From an uncultured Tabrizicola sp. (lineage in GTDB: Bacteria > Pseudomonadota > Alphaproteobacteria > Rhodobacterales > Rhodobacteraceae), in contig CALLZQ010000018.1 of the NCBI GenBank assembly GCA_937858255.1, positions 1-5,658 of the forward strand: a DNA stretch of 5,658 nt, written 5' to 3'. Below the pieces are notes generated by a model. The model saw nothing but the letters and a program-made list of their open reading frames with translations. It was not told the DNA's origin and did no database searches. The position numbers and the translations under genes were made by a program. Each line of letters begins with the position of its first letter. Position 1 is the stretch's first letter. Below, piece after piece: positions 1 to 5,658 of the stretch.

Positions 1-1145
1 CGCATCGTGACCGCCCCTCATGCCCCTATCGCTGCGACAACCGCATCCTCTGGGCGTTTGAGGAGCTGGAATGGTCTGCCGCTGCCAGTGCCCCCCCTCA
101 GACCCGTCGCTATGTTTCGGTCTCGGAAATGGTGAATGAGGTCGAGGTCGAAACCGCCGGCGAGGATGCACAGGAAATCTGGGTTCAGGCGGCAGAACTG
201 TTCGACGACGACGGTAACAGTTTCAATGCCCGCGAGGGCAAGGCGCCGCTGGCCCCGCCCGTAAGCTACCCTGAATTCGACCACCGGCTGCACATGCTGC
301 GCCCCGCCTGGGCCACGGTGCGCGAACAGCGGGTGCGGCCGGGCGATCCGGCGCTGGCCGCAAAGGTTCTGACCGAACACCGGCAGGTGATGGAACGTCT
401 GCGCCATCTGATCGAGGCGCTGCGGCCCCAAGGGATCCAGCGCATCCGCAAGTTAGAGGATGGCGACGATCTGGACCTCAATGCCGTCGTGGCGGCGGCG
501 ATCGACACGCGCCTGCGTCGTCAGCCTGACCCAAGGGTGATGCAGCGCGTCTTGCGCCGCAACCGGGATACGGCGGTGCTGGTGCTGCTCGACCTGTCGG
601 AATCGACCAATGATCCGGCAGGGGGCGGCCAGACCGTGCTGGACCTGACCAAATCTGCCACCGTATTGCTGGCCGAGGCGGTTGACCGCGTGGGCGACCG
701 CTTTGCCATTCACGGCTTTTGCTCGGACGGGCGTGAGAATGTGTTCTACAACCGTTTCAAGGATTTCGATCAGCCTTGGGCCGATCTGGCCAAGGCACGG
801 CTCTGCGGCGCCGAGGGGCGGCTGTCGACCCGGATGGGCGCGGCGATCCGCCATGCGAGCGCGCATCTGGGGCGTATCCGCGCCGCGCGCAAGCTGCTGC
901 TGGTCTTGACAGATGGTGCCCCGGCGGATGTCGATGTGCGCGACCCCCTGTATCTGCGGCAAGATACCCGTCAGGCCGTCGAGGCCGCTGTGCAGGCCGG
1001 CATTACCCCCTTCTGCCTGACCCTCGATCCGCGGGCGGATAGCTATGCGCAGCGGATCTTTGGCCCGCGCAACGAGCAGGTGCTGGAACGGGTCGAGCGG
1101 CTGCCCGAACGCCTGCCGCGCCTCTACGCCAGCCTCACCCGCTAA
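1..1145 (+). CDS. cbbO: CbbO-like VWA-domain protein, Rubisco activase adaptor subunit (5' truncated by window edge)
   Basis: The frame is open from the left edge (first complete codon at base 3) to TAA at 1143-1145, giving 380 residues of a C-terminal part; the true start lies outside. The last ~190 residues form a VWA domain with a complete metal-ion-dependent adhesion site: D-L-S-E-S at 591-605, a threonine at 828-830 in L-S-T-R, and an aspartate at 912-914 in L-T-D-G. Before it come a Y-P-E-F-D...R-P-A-W block and an acidic stretch, and the end reads F-G-P-R-N...L-P-R-L-Y, all typical of the CbbO/NorD family. CbbO is known to bridge the hexameric AAA+ motor CbbQ to Rubisco through this metal site, so that dead-end sugar phosphates are removed from the cytoplasmic enzyme. 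NorD, the nitric-oxide-reductase accessory protein, shares the C-terminal architecture and is the main alternative; I prefer CbbO because the neighbours are all Calvin-cycle genes. The 3' end overlaps the convergent cbbR by 11 bp. Confidence 0.8.
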   Translation, partial: HRDRPSCPYRCDNRILWAFEELEWSAAASAPPQTRRYVSVSEMVNEVEVETAGEDAQEIWVQAAELFDDDGNSFNAREGKAPLAPPVSYPEFDHRLHMLRPAWATVREQRVRPGDPALAAKVLTEHRQVMERLRHLIEALRPQGIQRIRKLEDGDDLDLNAVVAAAIDTRLRRQPDPRVMQRVLRRNRDTAVLVLLDLSESTNDPAGGGQTVLDLTKSATVLLAEAVDRVGDRFAIHGFCSDGRENVFYNRFKDFDQPWADLAKARLCGAEGRLSTRMGAAIRHASAHLGRIRAARKLLLVLTDGAPADVDVRDPLYLRQDTRQAVEAAVQAGITPFCLTLDPRADSYAQRIFGPRNEQVLERVERLPERLPRLYASLTR

Positions 1146-2085
1146 GACCGGTCAGCCCCGGCCCCTTGGGCAGATAGACCCCGTTCAGATCGACGATCTC
1201 GCGCGCGATACGCTGCGCCGGCGGGCCGGGCGGGGCATGGCGCGGCGTGACCAGATACCAATGCCGCATCACCGGCAGATGTGGCCCGCGCAGCAGCGCC
1301 AGCCGCCCCTGCGCCAATTCCTCATGCACCGTGTGCAGCGACAGAAAGGCGAGGCCAAGCCCCGCCAGCACCGCCTGCTTGATCGTCTCATTCGAATCCA
1401 TCTCGATGATGCGCGTGGCATGGCCCTCTTCCAGCCGATCCAGAAACCGCTGCATCAAGGTCCGCGTACCCGAGCCCGGTTCGCGTGAGAGGAAGGTTTC
1501 GCGCACCAAGAGCGAGGGGTCAAAGCCATCGCCCTGCGCCAGCGGATGATCAGGGGGCAGCACCACCCCATGCGGATGTGGCCCCAAGGGCAGAGCATCG
1601 ACCGCCGGAGCGCGCGGCGGGCGCCCCATCACCGCAATCTGGCAGCGCCCCTGATCCAGATCGGCAATCACCGCCTCGCGGTTGCCGACACGCAGGGCAA
1701 TGTCAATCTCGGGGCAGCGGTCGTTCAGCATCCGCGCCAGACGCGGCGCGACATATTTGGCAGTCGAAACCACCGAGAGCGTCACATGACCCACGCGCCC
1801 GTGGAACCGCGCCTGAATCTGCAAGGCCGCCTGCGACAGGATGCCCTGAATCCGGTTGGCCGCACGCAGCATTTCCGCGCCTTCCTCGGTCAGTTGCATC
1901 CGCCCGTGATCACTGGCACGGATCAGCATCGGTGCCCCGACAGCCTGCTCCAAGTTTTTGATCTGACTGTGAATTGCTGGTGTCGTCAGCCCCAATACCT
2001 CTGCCGCCGATGTCAGCGACCCCTGTGCCGCAACCGCTTGCAACGCGCGGAGTTGCTTGAGTGTCAGCGCATCCAGCCGGATCAT
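1135..2085 (-). CDS. cbbR: LysR-type transcriptional regulator of the CBB operon, CbbR
   Basis: This 316-residue protein has the usual CbbR length. Residues ~6-66 form the LysR winged helix-turn-helix (L-K-Q-L-R-A-L-Q-A-V, then G-S-L-T-S-A-A-E-V-L-G and I-H-S-Q-I-K-N-L-E), followed by a linker helix to ~90 and a two-lobed effector-binding domain from ~96. Residues 201-208 (REPGSGTR) and 231-244 (SNETIKQAVLAGLG) are motifs I associate with CbbR rather than with LysR regulators in general. CbbR proteins bind the cbb promoter as dimers or tetramers and respond to metabolites such as ribulose-1,5-bisphosphate or phosphoenolpyruvate; the ligand for this one cannot be read from sequence. The ATG at 2085 is supported by AGGA nine bases upstream on the minus strand. 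It is divergent from cbbF across 101 bp, the classic position for a LysR regulator controlling the neighbouring operon and itself. Its stop lies inside the end of cbbO. Confidence 0.93.
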   Translation of the reverse strand: MIRLDALTLKQLRALQAVAAQGSLTSAAEVLGLTTPAIHSQIKNLEQAVGAPMLIRASDHGRMQLTEEGAEMLRAANRIQGILSQAALQIQARFHGRVGHVTLSVVSTAKYVAPRLARMLNDRCPEIDIALRVGNREAVIADLDQGRCQIAVMGRPPRAPAVDALPLGPHPHGVVLPPDHPLAQGDGFDPSLLVRETFLSREPGSGTRTLMQRFLDRLEEGHATRIIEMDSNETIKQAVLAGLGLAFLSLHTVHEELAQGRLALLRGPHLPVMRHWYLVTPRHAPPGPPAQRIAREIVDLNGVYLPKGPGLTGLSG

Positions 2086-2096
2086 TTTAGATTTTC

Positions 2097-2117
2097 CTGA
2101 AAGCTGATATCTGATTT
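2097..2117. repeat. Three tandem 7-bp CTGA-headed repeats
   Basis: The bases read CTGAAAG, CTGATAT, CTGATTT, three copies in a row that keep CTGA in phase every 7 bp; the last two units match at 6 of 7 positions. The block sits directly upstream of the cbbR start and next to the candidate CbbR operator. The TGAAA at 2098-2102 is also inverted as TTTCA at 2123-2127. It could be part of the regulator recognition region, but no function can be assigned from sequence alone. Confidence 0.45.
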
Positions 2118-2137
2118 TTACATTTCATTAAATCTCA
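2118..2137. promoter_or_regulatory. Candidate CbbR operator half-sites (TNA-N7-TNA)
   Basis: Two overlapping matches to the TNA-N7-TNA pattern reported for CbbR binding sites are visible: TTA-CATTTCA-TTA at 2118-2130 and TCA-TTAAATC-TCA at 2125-2137. Each also satisfies the general LysR motif T-N11-A (T2118/A2130 and T2125/A2137). They lie 50-69 bases upstream of the cbbF start codon, on top of the possible -10 box. The pattern is short and the stretch is AT-rich, so chance matches are likely; the position between cbbR and its presumed target is what makes them worth listing. Confidence 0.4.
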
Positions 2138-2173
2138 ACCTGACGCAACTGTTTCGCCACAGGTTCGCTGGTG

Positions 2174-2180
2174 AAGGAGG
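2174..2180 (+). promoter_or_regulatory. Strong ribosome binding site fixing the GTG start of cbbF
   Basis: AAGGAGG is a full Shine-Dalgarno match, followed by six bases (ATCATC) and then GTG at 2187. There is no ATG nearby in this frame, so the spacing decides that cbbF starts with GTG. Confidence 0.85.
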
Positions 2181-2186
2181 ATCATC

Positions 2187-3191
2187 GTGCCGACCCATCT
2201 GACAACAGCCCCCGCGGGGACAGATCCGGCGCTGTTGCGCACGGTGGATCGCCTTGCCGGGGTTTGCGCCGAGATTGCGGCGCGCATCGCCCGGGGCGGT
2301 ATCGACGAGCATCTGGGCGCGGCGCGCGGCACCAACAGCGATGGCGATGCGCAAAAGGCGCTGGACGTGATCGCGGATGATGCGTTTCGCATGGCTTTGG
2401 CCGATGGCGACGTGCGCCACTACGCCTCGGAAGAGCAGGATGACGCGGTTTTGCTGAACCCCGAGGGCACCCTGGCCCTGGCCATCGACCCGCTGGACGG
2501 ATCGTCGAATATCGACACCAATGTGTCGATCGGCACCATCTTTGCCATTCATGACGCCGCCGACACCGCCGAGGCGAGTTTTCTGCGCCCCGGGCATCAG
2601 ATGCGGGCCGCCGGATATGCGATCTTTGGCCCGCAATGTTGTCTGGTGGTCAGCTTTGGCGCGGGTGTCGAGAAATATGTCCTCGACCCTGAAACCCACC
2701 GGTTTCACCATATCGGGCAGGTTTCGCCGGTGCCGCCGGAATCGAATGAGTACGCGATCAATGCCTCGAATTACCGGCACTGGCCCGCGCCGATCCGGGC
2801 CTATGTCGATGACCGGGTGGCCGGCGCCGATGGCCCTGCCGGGCGCAATTTCAACATGCGCTGGATCGCCTCGCTGGTGGCGGAAACCCACCGCATCCTG
2901 ACCCGCGGCGGCATCTTTCTGTACCCTGCGGATGAGCGTAAGGGCTATGAAAAGGGCCGCCTGCGGCTGGTCTATGAATGCGCGCCGATTGCCTTCTTGA
3001 TTGACCGCGCGGGGGGCGCTGCGACCGACGGCGTCGATCCGATCCTCGACGCGGTGCCGGTCAGCCTGCATGCCCGCACCCCCTTTGTTTTTGGCAGCGC
3101 CAACAAGGTCGCCCGCGTGGCCACCTATTTCGACCTGCCCAGCCAGGAAACCTCGGCGCTGTTCAACAAGCGCGGCCTCTTCAGGGGATAA
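2187..3191 (+). CDS. cbbF: Class I fructose-1,6-bisphosphatase (likely also sedoheptulose-1,7-bisphosphatase)
   Basis: The 334-residue protein hydrolyses fructose-1,6-bisphosphate to fructose-6-phosphate; CBB-operon enzymes of this type in Rhodobacter relatives are thought to act on sedoheptulose-1,7-bisphosphate as well, which the Calvin cycle needs. The diagnostic metal and phosphate site DPLDGSSN is at residues 101-108, with the upstream acidic pair E82-E83 in A-S-E-E-Q-D-D. The substrate-binding block around NFNMRW (221-226), GGIFLYP (241-247) and YECAPIAF (263-270, containing the metal ligand E264) is intact. This is the class I fold, not the GlpX-type class II. Length is normal and no frame break is seen. 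It is the first gene of the operon, starts with GTG behind a strong ribosome binding site, and ends 3 bases before cbbP, so the two are probably translationally coupled. The symbol fbp would serve equally; cbbF reflects context. Confidence 0.95.
   Translation: MPTHLTTAPAGTDPALLRTVDRLAGVCAEIAARIARGGIDEHLGAARGTNSDGDAQKALDVIADDAFRMALADGDVRHYASEEQDDAVLLNPEGTLALAIDPLDGSSNIDTNVSIGTIFAIHDAADTAEASFLRPGHQMRAAGYAIFGPQCCLVVSFGAGVEKYVLDPETHRFHHIGQVSPVPPESNEYAINASNYRHWPAPIRAYVDDRVAGADGPAGRNFNMRWIASLVAETHRILTRGGIFLYPADERKGYEKGRLRLVYECAPIAFLIDRAGGAATDGVDPILDAVPVSLHARTPFVFGSANKVARVATYFDLPSQETSALFNKRGLFRG
3183..3188 (+). promoter_or_regulatory. Ribosome binding site of cbbP inside the end of cbbF
   Basis: AGGGGA, six bases before the cbbP ATG at 3195, lies within the last two codons of cbbF. 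With the cbbF stop at 3189-3191, this arrangement suggests coupled translation. Confidence 0.6.
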
Positions 3192-3194
3192 GAT

Positions 3195-4073
3195 ATGAGC
3201 AAGAAGTACCCGATCATCTCTGTCACCGGATCAAGCGGCGCCGGCACCTCGACCGTCAAGGCAACTTTCGACCAGATCTTCCGGCGCGAGGGGATCAGCG
3301 CCGTCTCGATCGAGGGCGATGCCTTTCACCGCTACAACCGCGCCGAGATGCGCGCCGAGCTGGCCAAGCGTGCCGCCGAAGGGGAAAGCAACTTCTCTCA
3401 TTTCTCCTTTGAGGCTAACGAACTGGGCGAATTGCAGCGCGTTTTCCGCGAGTTTGGCGAGACCGGCAAGGGCCGTACACGCCATTACGTCCACGACGCG
3501 GGCGAGGCGGAACGGCACGGCGTGCCGCCGGGCGAATTCACCGCCTGGGCCCCCTTTGAGGACAGCGCCGATCTGCTGTTTTATGAGGGGCTGCACGGCG
3601 CCGTGGTGAATGATGAGGTCAATCTGGCCAAGCTGGCCGATCTGAAGATCGGGGTGGTGCCGGTGATCAACCTCGAATGGACGCAAAAGATCCACCGCGA
3701 CCGCGCCGCGCGCGGCTATTCGACCGAGGCGGTGACGGATACCATCCTGCGCCGGATGCACGCCTATGTGCATTGCATCTGCCCACAATTCACCGAAACC
3801 GACATCAACTTTCAGCGGGTGCCGGTGGTCGATACCTCGAACCCCTTTATCGCCCGCTGGATCCCGACGCCGGATGAAAGCCTTGTCGTCATCCGCTTCA
3901 AGAACCCGCGCGGGATCGATTTCCCCTATCTGACCTCGATGATCCATGGCTCTTGGATGAGCCGGGCCAACTCTATCGTCATCCCCGGCAACAAGCAGGA
4001 TCTGGCGATGCAACTGATCCTGACGCCGCTGATCGAGCGGCTGGTGAGCAACGCGCGCAAGATGCGCGCCTGA
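3195..4073 (+). CDS. cbbP: Phosphoribulokinase, prokaryotic (octameric) type
   Basis: This 292-residue enzyme phosphorylates ribulose-5-phosphate with ATP to ribulose-1,5-bisphosphate, the Rubisco substrate, and is a Calvin-cycle marker. The P-loop GSSGAGTST is at residues 12-20. Residues known from the Rhodobacter sphaeroides enzyme are all at the same numbers: D42 (catalytic base), H45 and R49 (substrate site), E131 (Walker B), K165, R168, D169 and R173. R31, R234 and R257, implicated in allosteric control by NADH in that enzyme, are also present. Position 16 in the P-loop is alanine, so the redox-active cysteine of plant phosphoribulokinase is absent; control by NADH and AMP rather than by thioredoxin is inferred. 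The ATG at 3195 lies 3 bases after cbbF, and 12 bases separate the stop from cbbT. Uridine kinase is a distant relative but is ruled out by these residues. The symbol prkB is a synonym. Confidence 0.97.
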   Translation: MSKKYPIISVTGSSGAGTSTVKATFDQIFRREGISAVSIEGDAFHRYNRAEMRAELAKRAAEGESNFSHFSFEANELGELQRVFREFGETGKGRTRHYVHDAGEAERHGVPPGEFTAWAPFEDSADLLFYEGLHGAVVNDEVNLAKLADLKIGVVPVINLEWTQKIHRDRAARGYSTEAVTDTILRRMHAYVHCICPQFTETDINFQRVPVVDTSNPFIARWIPTPDESLVVIRFKNPRGIDFPYLTSMIHGSWMSRANSIVIPGNKQDLAMQLILTPLIERLVSNARKMRA

Positions 4074-4074
4074 C

Positions 4075-4079
4075 AGGAG
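4075..4079 (+). promoter_or_regulatory. Ribosome binding site of cbbT
   Basis: AGGAG sits in the 12-base gap after the cbbP stop, six bases before ATG at 4086. It selects that ATG over the in-frame ATG four codons further in. Confidence 0.75.
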
Positions 4080-4085
4080 CAAGAC

Positions 4086-5658
4086 ATGACGGTTCAAATG
4101 ACGGCCGCTGATGAGCGGACGATGGCTAATGCTGTGCGCGCGCTTGCCATGGATGCGGTGCAGGCGGCGAATTCCGGGCACCCGGGCATGCCGATGGGCA
4201 TGGCCGATGTGGCGACCGTGCTGTTCAACCGGTTCGTGACGCTGGACCCTGCGGCGCCGGACTGGGCCAACCGCGACCGTTTTGTGTTGTCGGCGGGGCA
4301 TGGGTCGATGCTGCTTTATGCGATCCATCACCTCTTGGGTTATGACGACATGGGGATGGAGCAGATCCGCGCCTTTCGCCAGCTTGGCGCGCGGACGGCA
4401 GGCCACCCGGAATATGGCCATGCCAAGGGCATTGAGGTCACGACCGGCCCCTTGGGTCAGGGCATCGCCACGGCGGTCGGCATGGCGATTTCCGAGCGGT
4501 TGGGCCATGCCCGCTTTGGCGATCTGATCGACCACAACGTCTATGTCATTGCCGGTGACGGCTGCCTGATGGAGGGGATCAGCCATGAGGCGATTGATCT
4601 CGCCGGGCATCTGGGCCTTGGGCATCTGATCGTCCTTTGGGATGACAACAAGATCACCATTGACGGCGATACTGAGATTGCTACCTCGACCGACCAGATG
4701 GCGCGGTTTGCGGCGGCGGGCTGGCATGTGCTGGCCTGTGATGGCCATACACCGACCGAGATTGCCGATGCGATTGCCGCTGCCAAGGCCGACCCGCGCC
4801 CCAGCATGATCGCCTGCCGCACCGTGATCGGCTTTGGCGCGCCGAACAAGCAGGGCGGGCATGATGTTCACGGCGCGCCCCTTGGCGCGGCCGAAATTGA
4901 GGCGGCACGCGCCCATCTGGGCTGGAACCACGCGCCTTTTGAGATCCCCGAGAATGTCTACGCCGCCTGGCGCCGTGTGGCCGCGCGTGGGGCCGAGGCG
5001 CGGCGTGTCTGGGAGAACCGCTGCGCGAGCCAGCCGCAAGCCAGCGCCTTGGCCGCCTGCATCGCGCAGGACATGGCGCCCCTGACCGCTGCGATGACAG
5101 CCTACAAGGCGCAGCTTTTGGCCGACAAGCCCAAGGTCGCCACCCGCAAGGCCAGTGAAATGGCTTTGGGCGTGGTCAATACCGCCCTGCCTTTTACCAT
5201 CGGCGGATCGGCTGACCTGACCGGGTCGAACCTGACCAAGTCCAAGGGGCAGATCTCCGTCACCCCGCAGAATTTCCGTGGCAGTTATCTACATTACGGC
5301 GTGCGTGAACATGGCATGGCGGCGGCGATGAACGGTATCGCGCTTTCGGGCCTGTTCCGGCCCTATGGGGGCACTTTCCTTGCCTTTGCCGATTACTGCC
5401 GCCCGTCAATCCGCCTTGCGGCATTGATGGGGGTGCCGACGGTCTTTGTCATGACTCACGACTCGATCGGCCTGGGGGAGGATGGGCCGACCCATCAGCC
5501 GGTGGAAATCATCGCCTCGCTGCGGGCGATTCCGAACCTGACGGTGCTGCGCCCCTGCGATGCGGTGGAAACCGCCGAGGCCTGGGAGATCGCTATGGCC
5601 AGCACCGACCGCCCGGTGCTGATGGCGCTCAGCCGCCAGAACCTGCCGCTGCTGCGGG
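4086..5658 (+). CDS. cbbT: Transketolase (3' truncated by window edge)
   Basis: The frame is open from ATG at 4086 to the right edge: 524 complete codons of a family that is usually about 650-680 residues. Transketolase moves two-carbon units between sugar phosphates with thiamine diphosphate, and in the Calvin cycle supplies xylulose-5-phosphate and ribose-5-phosphate for the cbbP reaction. The N-terminal cofactor domain shows ANSGHPG around H32, [10 protein letters not shown] near residue 80, and the thiamine diphosphate motif GDG (157-159) with the metal-binding N188 in W-D-D-N-K. The pyrimidine-binding domain begins near 370 and includes [10 protein letters not shown] and YGVREHG, where E408 is the expected cofactor-activating glutamate. 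[16 protein letters not shown] near 460-475 is a transketolase signature that separates it from 1-deoxyxylulose-5-phosphate synthase. The missing part is the rest of the C-terminal domain. As third gene of the operon it is called cbbT; tkt is the general symbol. Confidence 0.96.
   Translation, partial: MTVQMTAADERTMANAVRALAMDAVQAANSGHPGMPMGMADVATVLFNRFVTLDPAAPDWANRDRFVLSAGHGSMLLYAIHHLLGYDDMGMEQIRAFRQLGARTAGHPEYGHAKGIEVTTGPLGQGIATAVGMAISERLGHARFGDLIDHNVYVIAGDGCLMEGISHEAIDLAGHLGLGHLIVLWDDNKITIDGDTEIATSTDQMARFAAAGWHVLACDGHTPTEIADAIAAAKADPRPSMIACRTVIGFGAPNKQGGHDVHGAPLGAAEIEAARAHLGWNHAPFEIPENVYAAWRRVAARGAEARRVWENRCASQPQASALAACIAQDMAPLTAAMTAYKAQLLADKPKVATRKASEMALGVVNTALPFTIGGSADLTGSNLTKSKGQISVTPQNFRGSYLHYGVREHGMAAAMNGIALSGLFRPYGGTFLAFADYCRPSIRLAALMGVPTVFVMTHDSIGLGEDGPTHQPVEIIASLRAIPNLTVLRPCDAVETAEAWEIAMASTDRPVLMALSRQNLPLLR

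Larger units (their letters stand above)
2086..2186. promoter_or_regulatory. Divergent cbbR-cbbF regulatory region
   Basis: This 101-bp region separates the start codons of cbbR and cbbF and is the only sizeable non-coding stretch in the window. Bases 2086-2140 are strikingly AT-rich (15 G/C in 55) against a very GC-rich background, as expected for promoters and LysR operators. It must hold the promoter for cbbR on the minus strand and very probably the one for the cbbFPT operon on the plus strand. A possible plus-strand promoter is CTGATA (2104-2109), an 18-bp spacer and TTAAAT (2128-2133). A possible minus-strand -35 is TTGAGA (complement of 2133-2138), but the matching -10 (TCAGAT, 17 bp on) is poor. 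Both are weak matches to the sigma-70 consensus; activator-dependent promoters often are. The assignment of the region is firm, the individual promoter boxes are guesses. Confidence 0.75.

Noticed and set aside
453..962. A 169-codon open frame on the minus strand inside cbbO
   Set aside because: It is opposite the VWA domain whose metal-site residues are intact on the plus strand; no motif or start signal supports it.
1146..1171. Possible terminator after cbbO (palindrome GACCGGTC at 1146-1153 and a short GCCC/GGGC hairpin at 1161-1171)
   Set aside because: The stems are only 4 bp, there is no T-run on either side, and the bases code for the C-terminus of CbbR.
1485..2100. Plus-strand open frames of 158 and 184 codons across cbbR
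   Set aside because: They mirror the cbbR coding sequence on the other strand; the LysR helix-turn-helix and CbbR motifs are clear on the minus strand.
2118..3071. A 317-codon open frame on the minus strand opposite cbbF
   Set aside because: It is the antisense shadow of fructose-1,6-bisphosphatase, with low-complexity Arg/Gly/Ala/Asp-rich composition and no recognisable domain.
3231..5039. A 602-codon open frame on the minus strand opposite cbbP and cbbT
   Set aside because: It runs antisense to two well-recognised enzymes with intact active sites, its product is rich in Arg, His, Gly and Ala without any family motif, and long antisense frames are common in GC-rich DNA.
4086..5658. 1-deoxy-D-xylulose-5-phosphate synthase as an alternative to transketolase
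   Set aside because: The motifs YGVREHG and [16 protein letters not shown] and the operon context are those of transketolase.

Overview
The window is a slice of a Calvin-Benson-Bassham (CBB) carbon-fixation gene cluster, most likely from a Rhodobacter-like alphaproteobacterium (Rhodobacterales). The evidence is the high-GC coding sequence with strong G/C preference at third positions, the gene order cbbR / cbbF-cbbP-cbbT, and a phosphoribulokinase in which the catalytic and effector residues I know from the Rhodobacter sphaeroides enzyme all fall at the same residue numbers. Species and strain cannot be fixed from the sequence alone.

Layout from left to right. Bases 1-1145 (+) hold the 3' part of a von Willebrand factor A (VWA) protein of the CbbO/NorD family. 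Next to cbbR it is best read as CbbO, the adaptor subunit of the CbbQO Rubisco activase. Bases 1135-2085 (-) hold cbbR, a LysR-type regulator, which meets cbbO tail to tail with an 11-bp overlap. Bases 2086-2186 are an AT-rich divergent regulatory region with LysR-type half-sites and a phased CTGA repeat. Bases 2187-3191 (+) hold cbbF (class I fructose-1,6-bisphosphatase), 3195-4073 (+) hold cbbP (phosphoribulokinase), and 4086-5658 (+) hold cbbT (transketolase), cut by the window edge. Gaps of 3 and 12 bases and well-placed ribosome binding sites show that cbbF-cbbP-cbbT is one operon that continues to the right.

How the genes work together. Transketolase and fructose/sedoheptulose bisphosphatase regenerate pentose phosphates. 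Phosphoribulokinase makes ribulose-1,5-bisphosphate, the Rubisco substrate. CbbO, with CbbQ presumably encoded to the left, would strip inhibitory sugar phosphates from Rubisco. CbbR, transcribed divergently from cbbF, is the expected activator of the operon. Rubisco itself is not in the window; the cbbO remnant predicts Rubisco and cbbQ genes just to the left, and operon comparisons predict cbbG/cbbA and possibly another Rubisco gene to the right.

No RNA genes, mobile elements, CRISPR arrays or convincing terminators were seen. The coding density is almost complete; the only non-coding stretch over 20 bases is the cbbR-cbbF intergenic region. I see no previously undescribed system here. The points most worth a second look are the combination of a Rubisco-activase gene with an F-P-T type operon around a single cbbR, and the detail of the regulatory region.
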